Counted from the stretch's first letter, positions 1-9,819 are shown. The stretch: DNA of 64,000 bases from Psychrobacter sp. TAE2020 (GCF_018919485.1 NZ_JAHLMU010000001.1:1963017-2027016); one strand, 5' to 3'. Made by a program: numbers and translations. The notes: generated from the letters alone by a model not told the origin.

Positions 1-132
1 GCCAACGCCAACGCCAACGCCAACGCCAACGCCAACGCCAACGCCAACGCCAACGCCAACGCCAACGCCAACGCCAACGCCAACGCCAACGCCAACGCCA
101 ACGCCAACGCCAACGCCAACGCCAACGCCAAC
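1..132 (+). repeat. Hexanucleotide tandem repeat (GCCAAC)22 inside an autotransporter gene
   Basis: Twenty-two uninterrupted copies of GCCAAC run from the window edge, so the true array may be longer. In the frame that stays open into the downstream autotransporter the tract encodes alternating Pro-Thr. The unit is six bases, so copy-number change alters linker length without shifting the frame. Confidence 0.97.
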
Positions 133-1243
133 GGATGATTACACAGTCTTCGTAAATGCTGTCAATAGCCAATCGAATAAATCTGCTCTTAGTTTGGCTC
201 AAGTGTTAGATCAAGCAATGCAAGACCGTCTCAACGAAAATGAGAATGCCTTAGGCGATAAGCTAGTTAGCAATACTCTAAACTTTACTCAAGCGCAGCT
301 CTCTGGCGCAGCAGATCAATTACAGCCATTATTCATGGGCGGCGTCAACCGTATCATTACCGATGCCAACTATGCGGTAACCGAGGCTATCAGTGAGCAC
401 CGTGCGACCACCGCTGAACGTAATGTCTGGGCAAAAATAATTGGCAATGACAGCAGTCATGATGCCGAAAACGGTGTTACAGGTTATGATTCTGAAGGCT
501 ACGGAGCTATCGTTGGTTTAGACAGCCCTGTTAGTAACAACCTAAATCTAGGGCTAGCCGTATCTTATATCCAAAGTGATGCTGATACTGCTGATAGCCG
601 CTTAGATCATGAGCTAAAAGCTAAGAGCTGGCAGGTACTAGGATATGGTAATTATGCAGCAAGCGACGCTACGCATGTCAATTTCCATGCTGGTGCTGGT
701 AGTAGTTCTGTCGAGGGTACGCGTAACTTATCTATCTTGACCACCGCTACTGCAAATTCGGAGTATGATGTTGATACCCTACAAGCAGGTTTGGGTATTA
801 GTCATCGCATCGGTAGTGAGCAGCGCAATGTGTCACCCTTTACACAAGTCAACTACGCTCATGCGAAAAGTGATGGGTATCGCGAAACGGGTGCAGGCGT
901 TTATAACTTAAACGTTGATGAGAACAAATATGAGTCTATGCGCTGGACAGCAGGGTTAAATATGTCACAGCTAATAACCCCAAAACTGGCTATTACCGGT
1001 CAGCTAGCAGCTGCTATTGAAAATGGCGATAAATACTCAGATATTACGGCAAGCTTCGTTAGTATGCCTAATAATAAGTTTACGACTGTCGGTCAAGAAG
1101 TCGGTCGTGAGATTGGTATTGCAGGTATTGGTCTAAGCTATATGCCAACGATCAATACTAAGCTGTCCGTCGGCTATCGCGGTGAGTGGCGTGACAATTA
1201 CGACGATCAAGGCGCAAGCATTGCCTTACAAACGAAGTTCTAA
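2..1243 (+). CDS. Autotransporter beta-barrel domain protein, 3' part (5' end outside window)
   Basis: The reading frame is open from base 2, so the passenger and start lie upstream. An ATG-less TTG at 194 could be read as a start but the frame clearly continues through it. The visible part is a (Pro-Thr)n linker, a helical stretch of about 100 residues rich in Leu/Gln/Asn, then about 265 residues of alternating beta-strand pattern. The protein ends in Phe, as outer-membrane barrels do. Family knowledge: type Va autotransporters export a passenger through a C-terminal 12-strand barrel. The passenger's function cannot be told from this window. A strong terminator follows at 1283. Confidence 0.85.
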   Translation, partial: PTPTPTPTPTPTPTPTPTPTPTPTPTPTPTPTPTPTPTPTPTPTDDYTVFVNAVNSQSNKSALSLAQVLDQAMQDRLNENENALGDKLVSNTLNFTQAQLSGAADQLQPLFMGGVNRIITDANYAVTEAISEHRATTAERNVWAKIIGNDSSHDAENGVTGYDSEGYGAIVGLDSPVSNNLNLGLAVSYIQSDADTADSRLDHELKAKSWQVLGYGNYAASDATHVNFHAGAGSSSVEGTRNLSILTTATANSEYDVDTLQAGLGISHRIGSEQRNVSPFTQVNYAHAKSDGYRETGAGVYNLNVDENKYESMRWTAGLNMSQLITPKLAITGQLAAAIENGDKYSDITASFVSMPNNKFTTVGQEVGREIGIAGIGLSYMPTINTKLSVGYRGEWRDNYDDQGASIALQTKF

Positions 1244-1282
1244 TCATAAACATCGTTATTAATTAATACTGTTATAAAATCC

Positions 1283-1320
1283 AAAGCTTGAACCTAGTCA
1301 TCCTAGGTTCAAGCTTTTTT
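1283..1320 (+). terminator. Rho-independent terminator of the autotransporter gene
   Basis: A 15-bp perfect stem (AAAGCTTGAACCTAG against its complement) with a 5-base loop is followed directly by a T run. It lies 40 bases after the autotransporter stop. Confidence 0.93.
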
Positions 1321-1381
1321 ATAGCCCTTAATTAATCAAAGGCTTTTGAATATAGTGAATTAATAAACTATCATTTGTGCA

Positions 1382-1420
1382 TAAAAAAACACCCGCTGCC
1401 TGAGCAACGAGTGTTTTTTA
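1382..1420 (-). terminator. Terminator downstream of the aldolase gene, possibly bidirectional
   Basis: The outer stem AAAAAACAC/GTGTTTTTT surrounds an inner TGC/GCA stem. A and T runs flank both sides, so it can work in either direction between two convergent genes. Confidence 0.75.
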
Positions 1421-1454
1421 TTTAAAAATCAATTTTAAGCTTACTAAGTTAACT

Positions 1455-2345
1455 CTAAACTCTCGAAGCTTCATAGATCTCAGCAATCGAAGTATCGATC
1501 GTATCAGCAAACTCCTTATCACTCTGCTGCTTGCTTAAGCCTTGAGTAAAGGCACGCGAGAAGCTGGCAATCATCCCTGGGTTTTGCTTGAGCTTATCAC
1601 AAGCATCGCTACGACTGTAACCACCTGATAGAGCAACCACTTTTAACACTTTTGGATGGTCAATCAACTCTTGATAGAAGCCTGCTTCTTCTGGCAGAGT
1701 GAGCTTAAGTATCACTTGCTTATCCTCAGCCAAACGATCCAAATTATGCAAAAGATTGGTTTTTAATAACAGTTCACAATCATGTTTATCAGCGGTGTTA
1801 ATATCAACCTCTGGCTCAACGATTGGCATCAGACCTTTAGAGATGATTTGCTTGGCAACATCAAATTGCTGCTGCACTACTAATTCAATACCATCAACAT
1901 TTGGCTCATAAATGACTGAGCGCATTTTAGTACCGAATACCGGGTATTGTTTAGCTTTGTCTAATAATAAGTCTAAATTAGGTATTGGGCGCATCACTTG
2001 TACGCCACTCATCCGCTCTGCTAAACCTTTATCTACCTTTAAAAAAGGTACAATATTTTTATCTTCCCAAAGATAGTTAGCGGTAGGCTTGCCCTCGACT
2101 TCACGCTCCATAGTATCTTCAAATAAGATTGCTCCAAGCACACGAGTACTATCGAAGCATTCACAAGTCATAATACGAGTGCGCATCTCATGTACTTGAC
2201 CAAACATCGCCTCGTCATTATCATAATCTTCACTAGTAACCCCATAACTCTCTAGCGCTTTAGGCGTACTGCCGCCACTTTGATCTAGCGCTGCAATAAA
2301 TCCTGAACCTACTTTTATACGTTGTAATTGCTTTTGGTATTCCAT
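1455..2345 (-). CDS. fda: Fructose-bisphosphate aldolase, class I
   Basis: Reversibly cleaves fructose 1,6-bisphosphate to dihydroxyacetone phosphate and glyceraldehyde 3-phosphate through a Schiff-base lysine, in cytosolic glycolysis/gluconeogenesis. The 296 residues match the short bacterial class I form. Visible marks are the N-terminal ALDQSGGS (residues 19-26), GTKMRS with Lys140, VEPEV (176-180), the LKL lysine near 214 that aligns with the Schiff-base position, and the phosphate-binding ALSGGYSR (238-245). The ATG at 2345 has an AGGATAA Shine-Dalgarno. It is monocistronic, with a terminator at 1382-1420. Its partner triosephosphate isomerase is encoded at 36618-37424 on the same strand, far away. 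Confidence 0.93.
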   Translation of the reverse strand: MEYQKQLQRIKVGSGFIAALDQSGGSTPKALESYGVTSEDYDNDEAMFGQVHEMRTRIMTCECFDSTRVLGAILFEDTMEREVEGKPTANYLWEDKNIVPFLKVDKGLAERMSGVQVMRPIPNLDLLLDKAKQYPVFGTKMRSVIYEPNVDGIELVVQQQFDVAKQIISKGLMPIVEPEVDINTADKHDCELLLKTNLLHNLDRLAEDKQVILKLTLPEEAGFYQELIDHPKVLKVVALSGGYSRSDACDKLKQNPGMIASFSRAFTQGLSKQQSDKEFADTIDTSIAEIYEASRV

Positions 2346-2534
2346 TGAATAATTATCCTATTATCATAATAAAAAAATTTAGCTTAAACTGTTAATTTAA
2401 AGAGCTGCAAGTATGCCAATAGCTACTATCCCACATTTGTAAATCACCTTACCATATGATGCGTAATGTGCCTATATACAATATAGTTAAAAGCAAACAA
2501 ACAGACATTAGTATATTAATATAATCAGCTCATC

Positions 2535-3425
2535 TTAAGCTAAGAATAAGACTATCACACAGCTAATAGCTAACAGTATGCCAAGCATATTAATACGATT
2601 GAGCTGTTCTTTAAATATACCGACACCAATAAGCGTCGCTACGGTGATGACCCCAACATTCATGCCAGTAAATACGATACTTGGTGACTCAGATAGCAAC
2701 TGATGAGCGCGTACGTACGCATAAATGTTGCCCATATTCAGTATACCTAATAACAGTCCTGCTGCTAAAGCATTGCCTTGCCAACGCACCCGAGTGATCA
2801 GTAAATAAATGAGTAATAGCAAGCCTGCCAAGCCAAAGCTAACGAATAACGTTAGCGGAAATGCAGCACCTTGCTTGGCCACTTGTTTAAACAAAATATC
2901 AATGACCCCATAGCCTATCCACACCCCAAATAGCCATAGAGGGGTACGTAGCACCTGTTTATTGATCGTCTTGATCGTTGTAGCATGACTACTAATATTG
3001 TTATTATTTGATGGTTGCTGTGGCCGATAGACTAATGCCGCTAACGCTAACAACCCTAATACTAGACCGAATATGCGGATTCCCGTCAGCACTTCGCCAA
3101 ATAACAGAAAGGCAGCAATAATAGGAATAATTAACGATAGCCGTTGAGCTGCATCAGTGGCCACCATGCCCACTGCTGCGATCGCCCGACCCAGAATGAC
3201 AAACACCAAAGGTAATAATATAGCCAAAGCGATGATAATGCCCCAAGCGCTACCAAGAGTATCGATACTGCTAAGATCAGGTTTTAATAACACCCAAGTC
3301 AGTAAAAAAGCCACTGGATAACCAGCTACAATAGTCTGGCGAATATCTATATTGCGTTGACGCAGCACTTTTAACAGTATGGAGACGGCGACACTACAAA
3401 GTACCGCAATCGTTAGATACAGCAT
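2535..3425 (-). CDS. EamA/DMT-superfamily membrane transporter
   Basis: A 296-residue, almost wholly hydrophobic protein with about ten predicted membrane helices in two halves. A short hydrophilic Asn-rich spacer (around residues 138-150) separates them. The C-terminal half has the Gly-rich helix and the FKEQL(N)RIN-type loop typical of EamA repeats, where a charged residue follows the ninth helix. The family exports small metabolites such as amino acids or nucleobases; the substrate cannot be inferred. The ATG at 3425 is preceded by AAGGTGAGG. The gap to the divergent ABC transporter gene is 368 bases. Confidence 0.75.
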   Translation of the reverse strand: MLYLTIAVLCSVAVSILLKVLRQRNIDIRQTIVAGYPVAFLLTWVLLKPDLSSIDTLGSAWGIIIALAILLPLVFVILGRAIAAVGMVATDAAQRLSLIIPIIAAFLLFGEVLTGIRIFGLVLGLLALAALVYRPQQPSNNNNISSHATTIKTINKQVLRTPLWLFGVWIGYGVIDILFKQVAKQGAAFPLTLFVSFGLAGLLLLIYLLITRVRWQGNALAAGLLLGILNMGNIYAYVRAHQLLSESPSIVFTGMNVGVITVATLIGVGIFKEQLNRINMLGILLAISCVIVLFLA

Positions 3426-3793
3426 AAAACCTCACCTTATAAATTATAATTTTTTTAGCTACTGTTATTTACTACTAAATATAAGATCGATATATCCAAT
3501 AAAAAGCCATCAAATGTAACAAGATATGTCTTAAATATCAATGGTTATATTTCTCCGTTCAATACTAATGCGCACACTTTTTGATCAGTAATAGGAGCCT
3601 TGGTCATAACCATGAGTATTAAGCTGTATGCTACCTATATAACCTTTATCTTGTGCAAATTACAATTAGCATGCAGGACTAGTTTCGAGATTTTGTTAAA
3701 ATAGAAGCTATTTTAACCCCACAAGTTACAGCGCAAGATAACCTATATTGGTGTTTATCTTGACGTTCTGCTATTGATGTACTGCTATTGCCT
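3426..3793. other. Intergenic region between divergent genes
   Basis: 368 AT-rich bases separating the EamA transporter and the ABC exporter. It presumably contains both promoters. I see no convincing small ORF, repeat or RNA fold in it. Confidence 0.6.
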
Positions 3794-5713
3794 ATGAATG
3801 CTCTATTTCGTTTTTTTGAAAACCGTTTGTCTGCTTTTCCTGACACGCCTATGGCGCTGCCTTCATCTCGTGATGGTCTGTTGAAGTTTTTGTGGGCTTG
3901 TACTAAAGGTCTACGTGGTTGGCTGCTAGTGTTCATGATTCTATCCGCAGGGATAGGAATTTATGAGGCAATGCTGTTCGCTTGGATCGGCAACATAGTT
4001 GATTGGTTGGGTACTTATACCCCACAGAACTTATGGGCCGAAAAAGGCGATATTATGCTGTTGATGTTAGCAGTCATGATAGTCAGTCCTTTTTGGATTG
4101 CCTTGTCGTCATTCATTCACTTTCAGACTATTCAAGGCGTATTTCCAATGCAGATGCGCTGGCGGTTCCATCAGCGTATGCTTGGTCAGTCGATGCAGTT
4201 TTATCAAGATGAGTTCTCTGGTCGGGTCTCCGCCAAGGTCATGCAAACTGCACTTGCAGTCCGCGACACGGTGATGACCGTCACTGACATGTTTATGTAT
4301 GTCACGGTTTATTTTATTACTACAGGGGTTATTTTATTCAATCTAGATAGCCTGCTGCTTATACCCTTTATCATTTGGTTCGTGCTGGTTGGCCTGACCA
4401 TGTGGTATTTTATTCCTAAGCTCAAACTAACCGCTATTGTACAAGCTGATGCACGGGCGCTGATGGTCGGACGCATCACTGATGCTTATGCCAATATCAT
4501 GACGGTCAAGCTATTTAGTCATTCGCGACGTGAGTTGGGCTATGCCAAAAATGCTATGGGCCAGTTCTTAGGCACTGTACATGCGCAAATGCGTTGGGTC
4601 AGCTATCTTGAGGTTTCAACCCACCTTATTAGTGTTATTTTGGTTAGCAGTACTGCCGGTATTGCCTTATATCTATGGCAACAAGGTGCCGTTGGAGTGG
4701 GTGCTATTGCCGCTGCGACAGCGATGGCGCTCCGTCTCAACGGTCTAACCCGTTGGATTATGTGGCAAACTGCTAGCTTGTTCGAGAGCATAGGTACTGT
4801 ACAAGACGGTATGCGTACTCTTTCTGCACCGCAAACTATCGTTGATATTCCTAATGCTCCAGAGCTAGAAGTCAGTGCTGGTCATATTGTCTTTGATCAT
4901 GTCAATTTTAGCTACGAGGGTCATGTAGAGGCCGTTGATGTAGAAGGTGAACTAGTCGATGAAGTGCAAACTGTCGAATCAGCGCCTATCAGCTCACAAA
5001 CAAGACTGTTAGATAACTTTTATTTAGATATCAAAGCAGGCGAAAAAATAGGCTTAGTCGGACGCTCTGGTGCCGGTAAATCGACCTTAGTTAACTTACT
5101 GTTACGCTTCTTCGATGTCGATAGCGGTAAGATCATTATCGATGGTCAAGCTATTGACGAGGTTACTCAAGAGTCGTTACGCCAGCAGATCGGTATGGTG
5201 ACTCAAGATACGTCGTTATTGCATCGTACCGTACGCGAAAACATCGCTTATGGTCGTCCTGATGCGAGCGATGAAGAGATCATCTTTGCTGCCAAGCAAG
5301 CACAAGCATGGAGCTTTATCAAAGACTTATATGACGATAAAGGCAATAAAGGTCTAGATACTCAAGTTGGCGAACGTGGGGTAAAATTATCTGGCGGTCA
5401 GCGTCAACGTATTGCTATCTCACGAGTCATGCTTAAAAATGCGCCTATTTTATTACTCGATGAAGCTACTAGTGCTCTCGATTCTGAGATTGAGTTTGCT
5501 ATTACTGAGAGCCTCAATGACATTATGACTGGCAAAACCGTTATCGCTATCGCCCATCGTCTGTCTACTATTGCCGCCCTGGATAGACTAGTAGTAATGG
5601 ATCAAGGTCGTATCATCGAACAAGGCAGCCATGGAGAATTACTAGATATGAATGGCATTTATGCTGGATTGTGGCATCGTCAAAGCGGTGGCTTCTTAGG
5701 TGAGTCTGAATAA
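3794..5713 (+). CDS. ABC exporter, fused permease and ATPase
   Basis: A half-transporter of 639 residues that should homodimerise in the inner membrane. Residues about 40-330 hold the six-helix exporter domain. The ATPase follows with Walker A GRSGAGKST (about 424-432), signature LSGGQRQR (about 532-539), Walker B ILLLDE and the AHRLST H-loop. An acidic insertion of roughly 25 residues (around 380-405) interrupts the first ATPase strands. Fusion order TMD-NBD points to the multidrug/lipid exporter class (MsbA/MdlB-like); the substrate is unknown. An in-frame TTG at 3788 could extend it by two residues, but the ATG at 3794 is the simpler start. No strong Shine-Dalgarno is seen. Confidence 0.9.
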   Translation: MNALFRFFENRLSAFPDTPMALPSSRDGLLKFLWACTKGLRGWLLVFMILSAGIGIYEAMLFAWIGNIVDWLGTYTPQNLWAEKGDIMLLMLAVMIVSPFWIALSSFIHFQTIQGVFPMQMRWRFHQRMLGQSMQFYQDEFSGRVSAKVMQTALAVRDTVMTVTDMFMYVTVYFITTGVILFNLDSLLLIPFIIWFVLVGLTMWYFIPKLKLTAIVQADARALMVGRITDAYANIMTVKLFSHSRRELGYAKNAMGQFLGTVHAQMRWVSYLEVSTHLISVILVSSTAGIALYLWQQGAVGVGAIAAATAMALRLNGLTRWIMWQTASLFESIGTVQDGMRTLSAPQTIVDIPNAPELEVSAGHIVFDHVNFSYEGHVEAVDVEGELVDEVQTVESAPISSQTRLLDNFYLDIKAGEKIGLVGRSGAGKSTLVNLLLRFFDVDSGKIIIDGQAIDEVTQESLRQQIGMVTQDTSLLHRTVRENIAYGRPDASDEEIIFAAKQAQAWSFIKDLYDDKGNKGLDTQVGERGVKLSGGQRQRIAISRVMLKNAPILLLDEATSALDSEIEFAITESLNDIMTGKTVIAIAHRLSTIAALDRLVVMDQGRIIEQGSHGELLDMNGIYAGLWHRQSGGFLGESE

Positions 5714-5810
5714 GATCAGCTGAGTATTAGTTATTAGCTAACTACTCAGTAGCAACTGCCTTAAACGGACTTAATCAGCTATTAGCTGCCTTAATTTGAA
5801 GAATACTAGG

Positions 5811-6719
5811 ATGAGTAGCTGTATGCAACCCTTAGCAAAAAGTATCGAAATTAATGGTAAACAAGCACGCTACTATCAACTAAAGCCGCTTGATAAGTCG
5901 GGAGCAGCTGATACTCGTCAGCCAGCGCATTTTTATGGGGGCAATGGCTTTACGGTAGGTGTTTATACCCCACTATTAACTGAACTTGCGAGAAACTTTG
6001 ATCTGTCTTCGCTTGCTATGCGTGGCTACTGGTATGACAAGCCGACTGCTGAATGCCTAACTCGTGAGCAAGATGCCGATATGCTAATTGAGTTTTTAGA
6101 GCGTACGCAAAAAGCTCCTATCGTTGCTATCGGCCATTCACAAGGGGCTACTGCTACCGCTATTGCTGCTGCCAAACGTCCTGATTTGTTTTCACAGTTG
6201 TATCTGATAGAGCCGGTAACTTTTACTAAAGCCCAAACCTTGCTTTATAACTTACTACCACGCTCGCTAAAACTAAACCGTGAACCTTTCAAAAGCACGG
6301 CTACTAAACAAGCCCACTGGTCAACGGTAGCAGACTTTTATGCCCATCTACGCGAGCTGCGTGCCTATCGCCGTATTAGTGATGAGCACTTGCAGATATT
6401 TGCTCAGAACAGTCTCACTCAACAACAGGACGGCAGTTATACTTTAATGTTTAGCCCTGAGCAAGAGATGGCTAACTATTTCGGCACTCCCTATATCGAT
6501 AAGGCGCTAAAGAGCTTGAATAGGCTCAACTTACCTTATACCTTAATCACTGGCAAACCTACTTTATTCATTAGCGATGAAGTTCGCAATAACTGGCGCA
6601 AGTTTGTGCCGACTGAGCGCTTAGTATCTTTGACAGATTACGGGCATCTACTGCCGATTGAAGCACCAAAATTATGCGCGGACACTATCTTTGCTTTGGC
6701 TAATGATACTGATGATTAA
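5811..6719 (+). CDS. Alpha/beta hydrolase
   Basis: About 302 residues of alpha/beta-hydrolase fold. The nucleophile elbow GHSQGA carries the Ser. A late Asp-containing strand and the C-terminal GHLLPIEAP supply a His in the position expected for the triad. The substrate is unknown. The start is uncertain: ATG 5811 (MSSCM) has AGG immediately before it, whereas ATG 5823 has AGGATGAG at better spacing. A TTG at 5796 is unlikely. The gene follows the ABC exporter by about 100 bases and precedes alkB by 69 bases, so the three may share transcripts. Confidence 0.8.
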   Translation: MSSCMQPLAKSIEINGKQARYYQLKPLDKSGAADTRQPAHFYGGNGFTVGVYTPLLTELARNFDLSSLAMRGYWYDKPTAECLTREQDADMLIEFLERTQKAPIVAIGHSQGATATAIAAAKRPDLFSQLYLIEPVTFTKAQTLLYNLLPRSLKLNREPFKSTATKQAHWSTVADFYAHLRELRAYRRISDEHLQIFAQNSLTQQQDGSYTLMFSPEQEMANYFGTPYIDKALKSLNRLNLPYTLITGKPTLFISDEVRNNWRKFVPTERLVSLTDYGHLLPIEAPKLCADTIFALANDTDD

Positions 6720-6788
6720 AGCCAGTCTCTTGATTCAGGCTATCCTCTAGATCAAAGTAACGCCAAAATCTAACTGTGAGCCCGCGCT

Positions 6789-7514
6789 ATGAATGACTTA
6801 TTTGGCAATGATGCTATTGATAATTTACTGCCCTATGATGGTCAGCTCTATGACTTGGGTAGTCCAGCCTTAGACACCATAGCAGCTAGTGATAAACAAT
6901 TATATCAGCAGCTATTAACCACTCTACCTTGGCAATCTGACATAGTGACTTTGTTCGGCAACACTCATATCACTAAGCGTCAAATAGTATGGATGGGCGA
7001 TCAAGGCTTAAGCTATCGTTATGCTGGACACACTCATAACGCTCATGACTGGCATCCCATCGTGTTTCACGTGAAACAGATTGTCGAAGATAATATCAGT
7101 GATTTGCTGGTTAATAGTGATTTTGGCGCTGCTATTAATAATTATTCTGCTGTTAATGATACCGACCGAAAAACTAATAACAAACAACAGTGCTCATACT
7201 TTAACGCATGCTTGCTCAATTATTATCCTTCAGGCTCTGAAGGTATGGGCTACCATGCTGATGACGAAAAAGAACTGGGTGAACAACCATTAATCGCCGC
7301 TTTATCTCTAGGTGCTACCCGCAAAATGCTGTTTAGGCACAAAACAGTTAGAGCTAGCAGCAGCTCAGATAAATTAGATCTCTATCTGAATTCAGGACAG
7401 CTAATAGTGATGGCTGGTGTTACCCAACAGTATTGGAAGCATAGCATCGCCAAGACGACGACTGTCAATGAAGGCCGTATTAGCTTAACTTTTCGACGTA
7501 TGATAAATATTTAG
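6789..7514 (+). CDS. alkB: Alpha-ketoglutarate-dependent dioxygenase, AlkB family
   Basis: Fe(II)/2-oxoglutarate dioxygenase that repairs alkylated nucleic-acid bases by oxidative demethylation. The metal triad is visible: His156 and Asp158 in GYHADDE, and His218 in WKHS. The 2-oxoglutarate contacts are present too, in LNYYPSG and the Arg pair 230/236 in the NEGRISLTFRR segment. Length (241) fits the ALKBH2/3-like bacterial subgroup, which has a longer N-terminal nucleotide-recognition lid than E. coli AlkB. No Ada gene is nearby and no Ada box is recognisable. It is the last gene before the terminator at 7564. Confidence 0.88.
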   Translation: MNDLFGNDAIDNLLPYDGQLYDLGSPALDTIAASDKQLYQQLLTTLPWQSDIVTLFGNTHITKRQIVWMGDQGLSYRYAGHTHNAHDWHPIVFHVKQIVEDNISDLLVNSDFGAAINNYSAVNDTDRKTNNKQQCSYFNACLLNYYPSGSEGMGYHADDEKELGEQPLIAALSLGATRKMLFRHKTVRASSSSDKLDLYLNSGQLIVMAGVTQQYWKHSIAKTTTVNEGRISLTFRRMINI

Positions 7515-7563
7515 CGGCTTTGCTAATTCAAAAATACTACTATACAAAAATTTTAGCCATAAA

Positions 7564-7600
7564 AAAACGCAACTTAAAGCATAGCTCTATTTTGCGTTTT
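7564..7600. terminator. Bidirectional terminator between alkB and the MDR gene
   Basis: The 9-bp stem AAAACGCAA/TTGCGTTTT carries A and T runs on both flanks. It sits between convergent genes, with the better T run on the minus strand. Confidence 0.75.
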
Positions 7601-7787
7601 ATCTTATCTTTAATTTAAAGTCTGTTGGATCAACCAGTAAAACACTGACAGAAACTGTTTTTTAAGCGCTACTTTTAAAATAATAGCAAATTAAAAGAAG
7701 CGAGCTTAACCATAAAGCCATCTTGCCATCTTGCCAGCTAGACTATTAGCTAGAATACTGTCACTGCTAATACTCTAAAAAATATAA

Positions 7788-8783
7788 TCAAACCGCTAAT
7801 ACTATTTTGCCAAAAGTATTGCCTTTTTGTAGTTCAGTATGAGCGGTAACCACTTCTGACAAAGGATAAGTGTGTTGGATATGCAATTTAAGAGTGCCGT
7901 CAGCGACTTGAGCTAACACTTTTGCCATATCGTTCCCGTTAGGTTTGACCGTATAACCCTCTATAGTCAACTTATCACTACCAGCTGCTTTGAGTTTATC
8001 AACCCAGATTGAGGGCAGCACATAAACTCGACCATCAGACTTAAGAGTCTCTAGTGCCCTTACGCCCGCCTCATCACCAACCAAGTCTAATAGCACATCC
8101 GCTTGCAACTTTGGAAAGGCTTGGTCTTGAGTGTAGTCAATCCAACCAGCCAGCTTATCCTTATCGATTAACTGATCGAGCTGATCATATTTTTCTGGCG
8201 AGCAAATAACCGTAACTTTTACATCATCCTCAGCAGCTTTAACCATCAACAGCTGAATTACTAACTGGCCAACGCCCCCTGCTGGCGCATTCATCACTAC
8301 TTGCTCACCGGCTTGGATACCGGCAAAGTCAACGAATTGTAATGCTGTCTGACCCACGCAAGGCAGTGCTCCAGCTTGCTCTAAGCTTACTGCTTCAGGG
8401 ACAGTAGCTAACAACTTTGCATCGACGGCCACGTACTGCGCATAACAAGCCCCGCCAAAATTCAGCGCAGCCACCCTAGCACCGACGGCAAATTGATCAC
8501 TATTACTCTTGACCACAGTACCGGAGACATCGAACCCTAATCCTGCAGCTTGATTTTTCTCGAATTTATCTTTACGAATATTGTCAGCGCCCCAGCCTTT
8601 ACCTTGACGGGTTTTATAATCAACAGGATTGATTCCGGCGTAGGCCACTTTTATTAATACCTGTTCAGCCATCAACTCTGGAATGGCCATATCATCTTGA
8701 TACGTCATAACCTCAGGGGCACCAAACTCGGTGATAAGAACGGCCTGTTGCTGATTAGGTAGATTGTTAGTAGTGGCAGACAT
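7788..8783 (-). CDS. Zinc-independent medium-chain oxidoreductase (quinone-oxidoreductase-like)
   Basis: 331 residues with the GroES-like N-terminal half (INPVDYKTRQG motif of the quinone oxidoreductase/zeta-crystallin group). The Rossmann half carries the dinucleotide loop NAPAGGVGQ at about 165-173. The Cys/His zinc ligands of true alcohol dehydrogenases are absent, so it is expected to be an NADPH-dependent reductase of quinones or enones. The ATG at 8783 has AAGGATGAC at ideal distance. It is monocistronic, facing alkB across a shared terminator. Confidence 0.87.
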   Translation of the reverse strand: MSATTNNLPNQQQAVLITEFGAPEVMTYQDDMAIPELMAEQVLIKVAYAGINPVDYKTRQGKGWGADNIRKDKFEKNQAAGLGFDVSGTVVKSNSDQFAVGARVAALNFGGACYAQYVAVDAKLLATVPEAVSLEQAGALPCVGQTALQFVDFAGIQAGEQVVMNAPAGGVGQLVIQLLMVKAAEDDVKVTVICSPEKYDQLDQLIDKDKLAGWIDYTQDQAFPKLQADVLLDLVGDEAGVRALETLKSDGRVYVLPSIWVDKLKAAGSDKLTIEGYTVKPNGNDMAKVLAQVADGTLKLHIQHTYPLSEVVTAHTELQKGNTFGKIVLAV

Positions 8784-8899
8784 AAATAGTCATCCTTATA
8801 GTTATTAATCACTATTTGAAATGGCATTATTTGGCCATTATTGAAAAGCTTCGTTATAAAAACTTCAGTGTGGTAATAGCTTGCCAGCAAATGAGCTAT

Positions 8900-9658
8900 C
8901 TACAGTAAAGCCAGCTCAGCACTTATCGGCAAATGATCTGACAAAGTAGACCAAGGTTTTCCAGTATGCACCCAAGCATTTTTGACTATCAAATTGCGCA
9001 CATAAATACGATCTAAACTCAGTACTGGCAACTTGGCTGGAAAAGTCGGTAATAGCTTGCCATGATGGTGTTTAAAAGCTTCTATCAGCCCCAAGCTATT
9101 AGCCAACTTATCACAAGACATTTTTTTCCAGTCATTAAAATCCCCTGCTAAGATCAAGGGCTGATCATCACTAATTTCATGACGCACGTAATCAGTAATA
9201 GCTTGGTACTGTTTGACTCGATCATGCTCAAATAAATTAAGGTGTGCGCACAATACTACTACTGGTCTCTCCCATCCTATCGGCTGAACTTCACAATGCA
9301 ATACCCCGCGCTGTTCAAGCTTATTGACGCTGATATTGACATTGTGTTTAGGATCAAGAGGAAAGCGGCTCAGTACCGCATTGCCATGATGGCCGTTCTC
9401 ATACTCTGAATTTTTACCATAGCTATTTTGCAACTGTAAAAACTCTCCAAACCACTCATGTTGCGACTGATCTGGGTATTCGTTATATTGCATGTTACGT
9501 TTTAAATTCTGTCCTTGCACTTCTTGCAGGCATAAGATATCTGCGCCGACCGTTTCTAATGCTTGCGCAATACCTTGCATTTTGACTTGGCGGTTTAATG
9601 GTGACATGCCTTTGTGGATGTTATAGCTAGTTAGAACAAAGGATTTAGTATTAGTCAT
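8900..9658 (-). CDS. Endonuclease/exonuclease/phosphatase (EEP) family protein
   Basis: About 252 residues with the full EEP active-site series: Asn in SYNIH, Glu in CLQEVQ (near 46), His in CAHLN, AGDFND (181-186) and SDH near the C-terminus (240-242). The fold covers Mg2+-dependent nucleases, sphingomyelinases and inositol phosphatases. No signal peptide is visible, so a cytosolic nuclease or phosphoesterase is more likely than a toxin. The start is placed at ATG 9658 because the upstream TTG at 9691 lacks a ribosome-binding site and adds poorly conserved-looking residues. Confidence 0.85.
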   Translation of the reverse strand: MTNTKSFVLTSYNIHKGMSPLNRQVKMQGIAQALETVGADILCLQEVQGQNLKRNMQYNEYPDQSQHEWFGEFLQLQNSYGKNSEYENGHHGNAVLSRFPLDPKHNVNISVNKLEQRGVLHCEVQPIGWERPVVVLCAHLNLFEHDRVKQYQAITDYVRHEISDDQPLILAGDFNDWKKMSCDKLANSLGLIEAFKHHHGKLLPTFPAKLPVLSLDRIYVRNLIVKNAWVHTGKPWSTLSDHLPISAELALL

Positions 9659-9819
9659 AGGCTTATAGTCATAGAATAAGGGGTCGGACAAAATAGATAG
9701 TGATGATTAAAATCATGCCGACTAAAGTTATAGAATCAAATCATAACAGCTTAACCCAATAACAGAGGCTAGCGAGAATTATTATATAAGCTTTTTAGAG
9801 CCATCCTACTAGAATCGTA

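Noticed and set aside
3788-3793. TTG start two codons before the ABC transporter ATG
   Set aside because: No ribosome-binding site supports it over the ATG at 3794.
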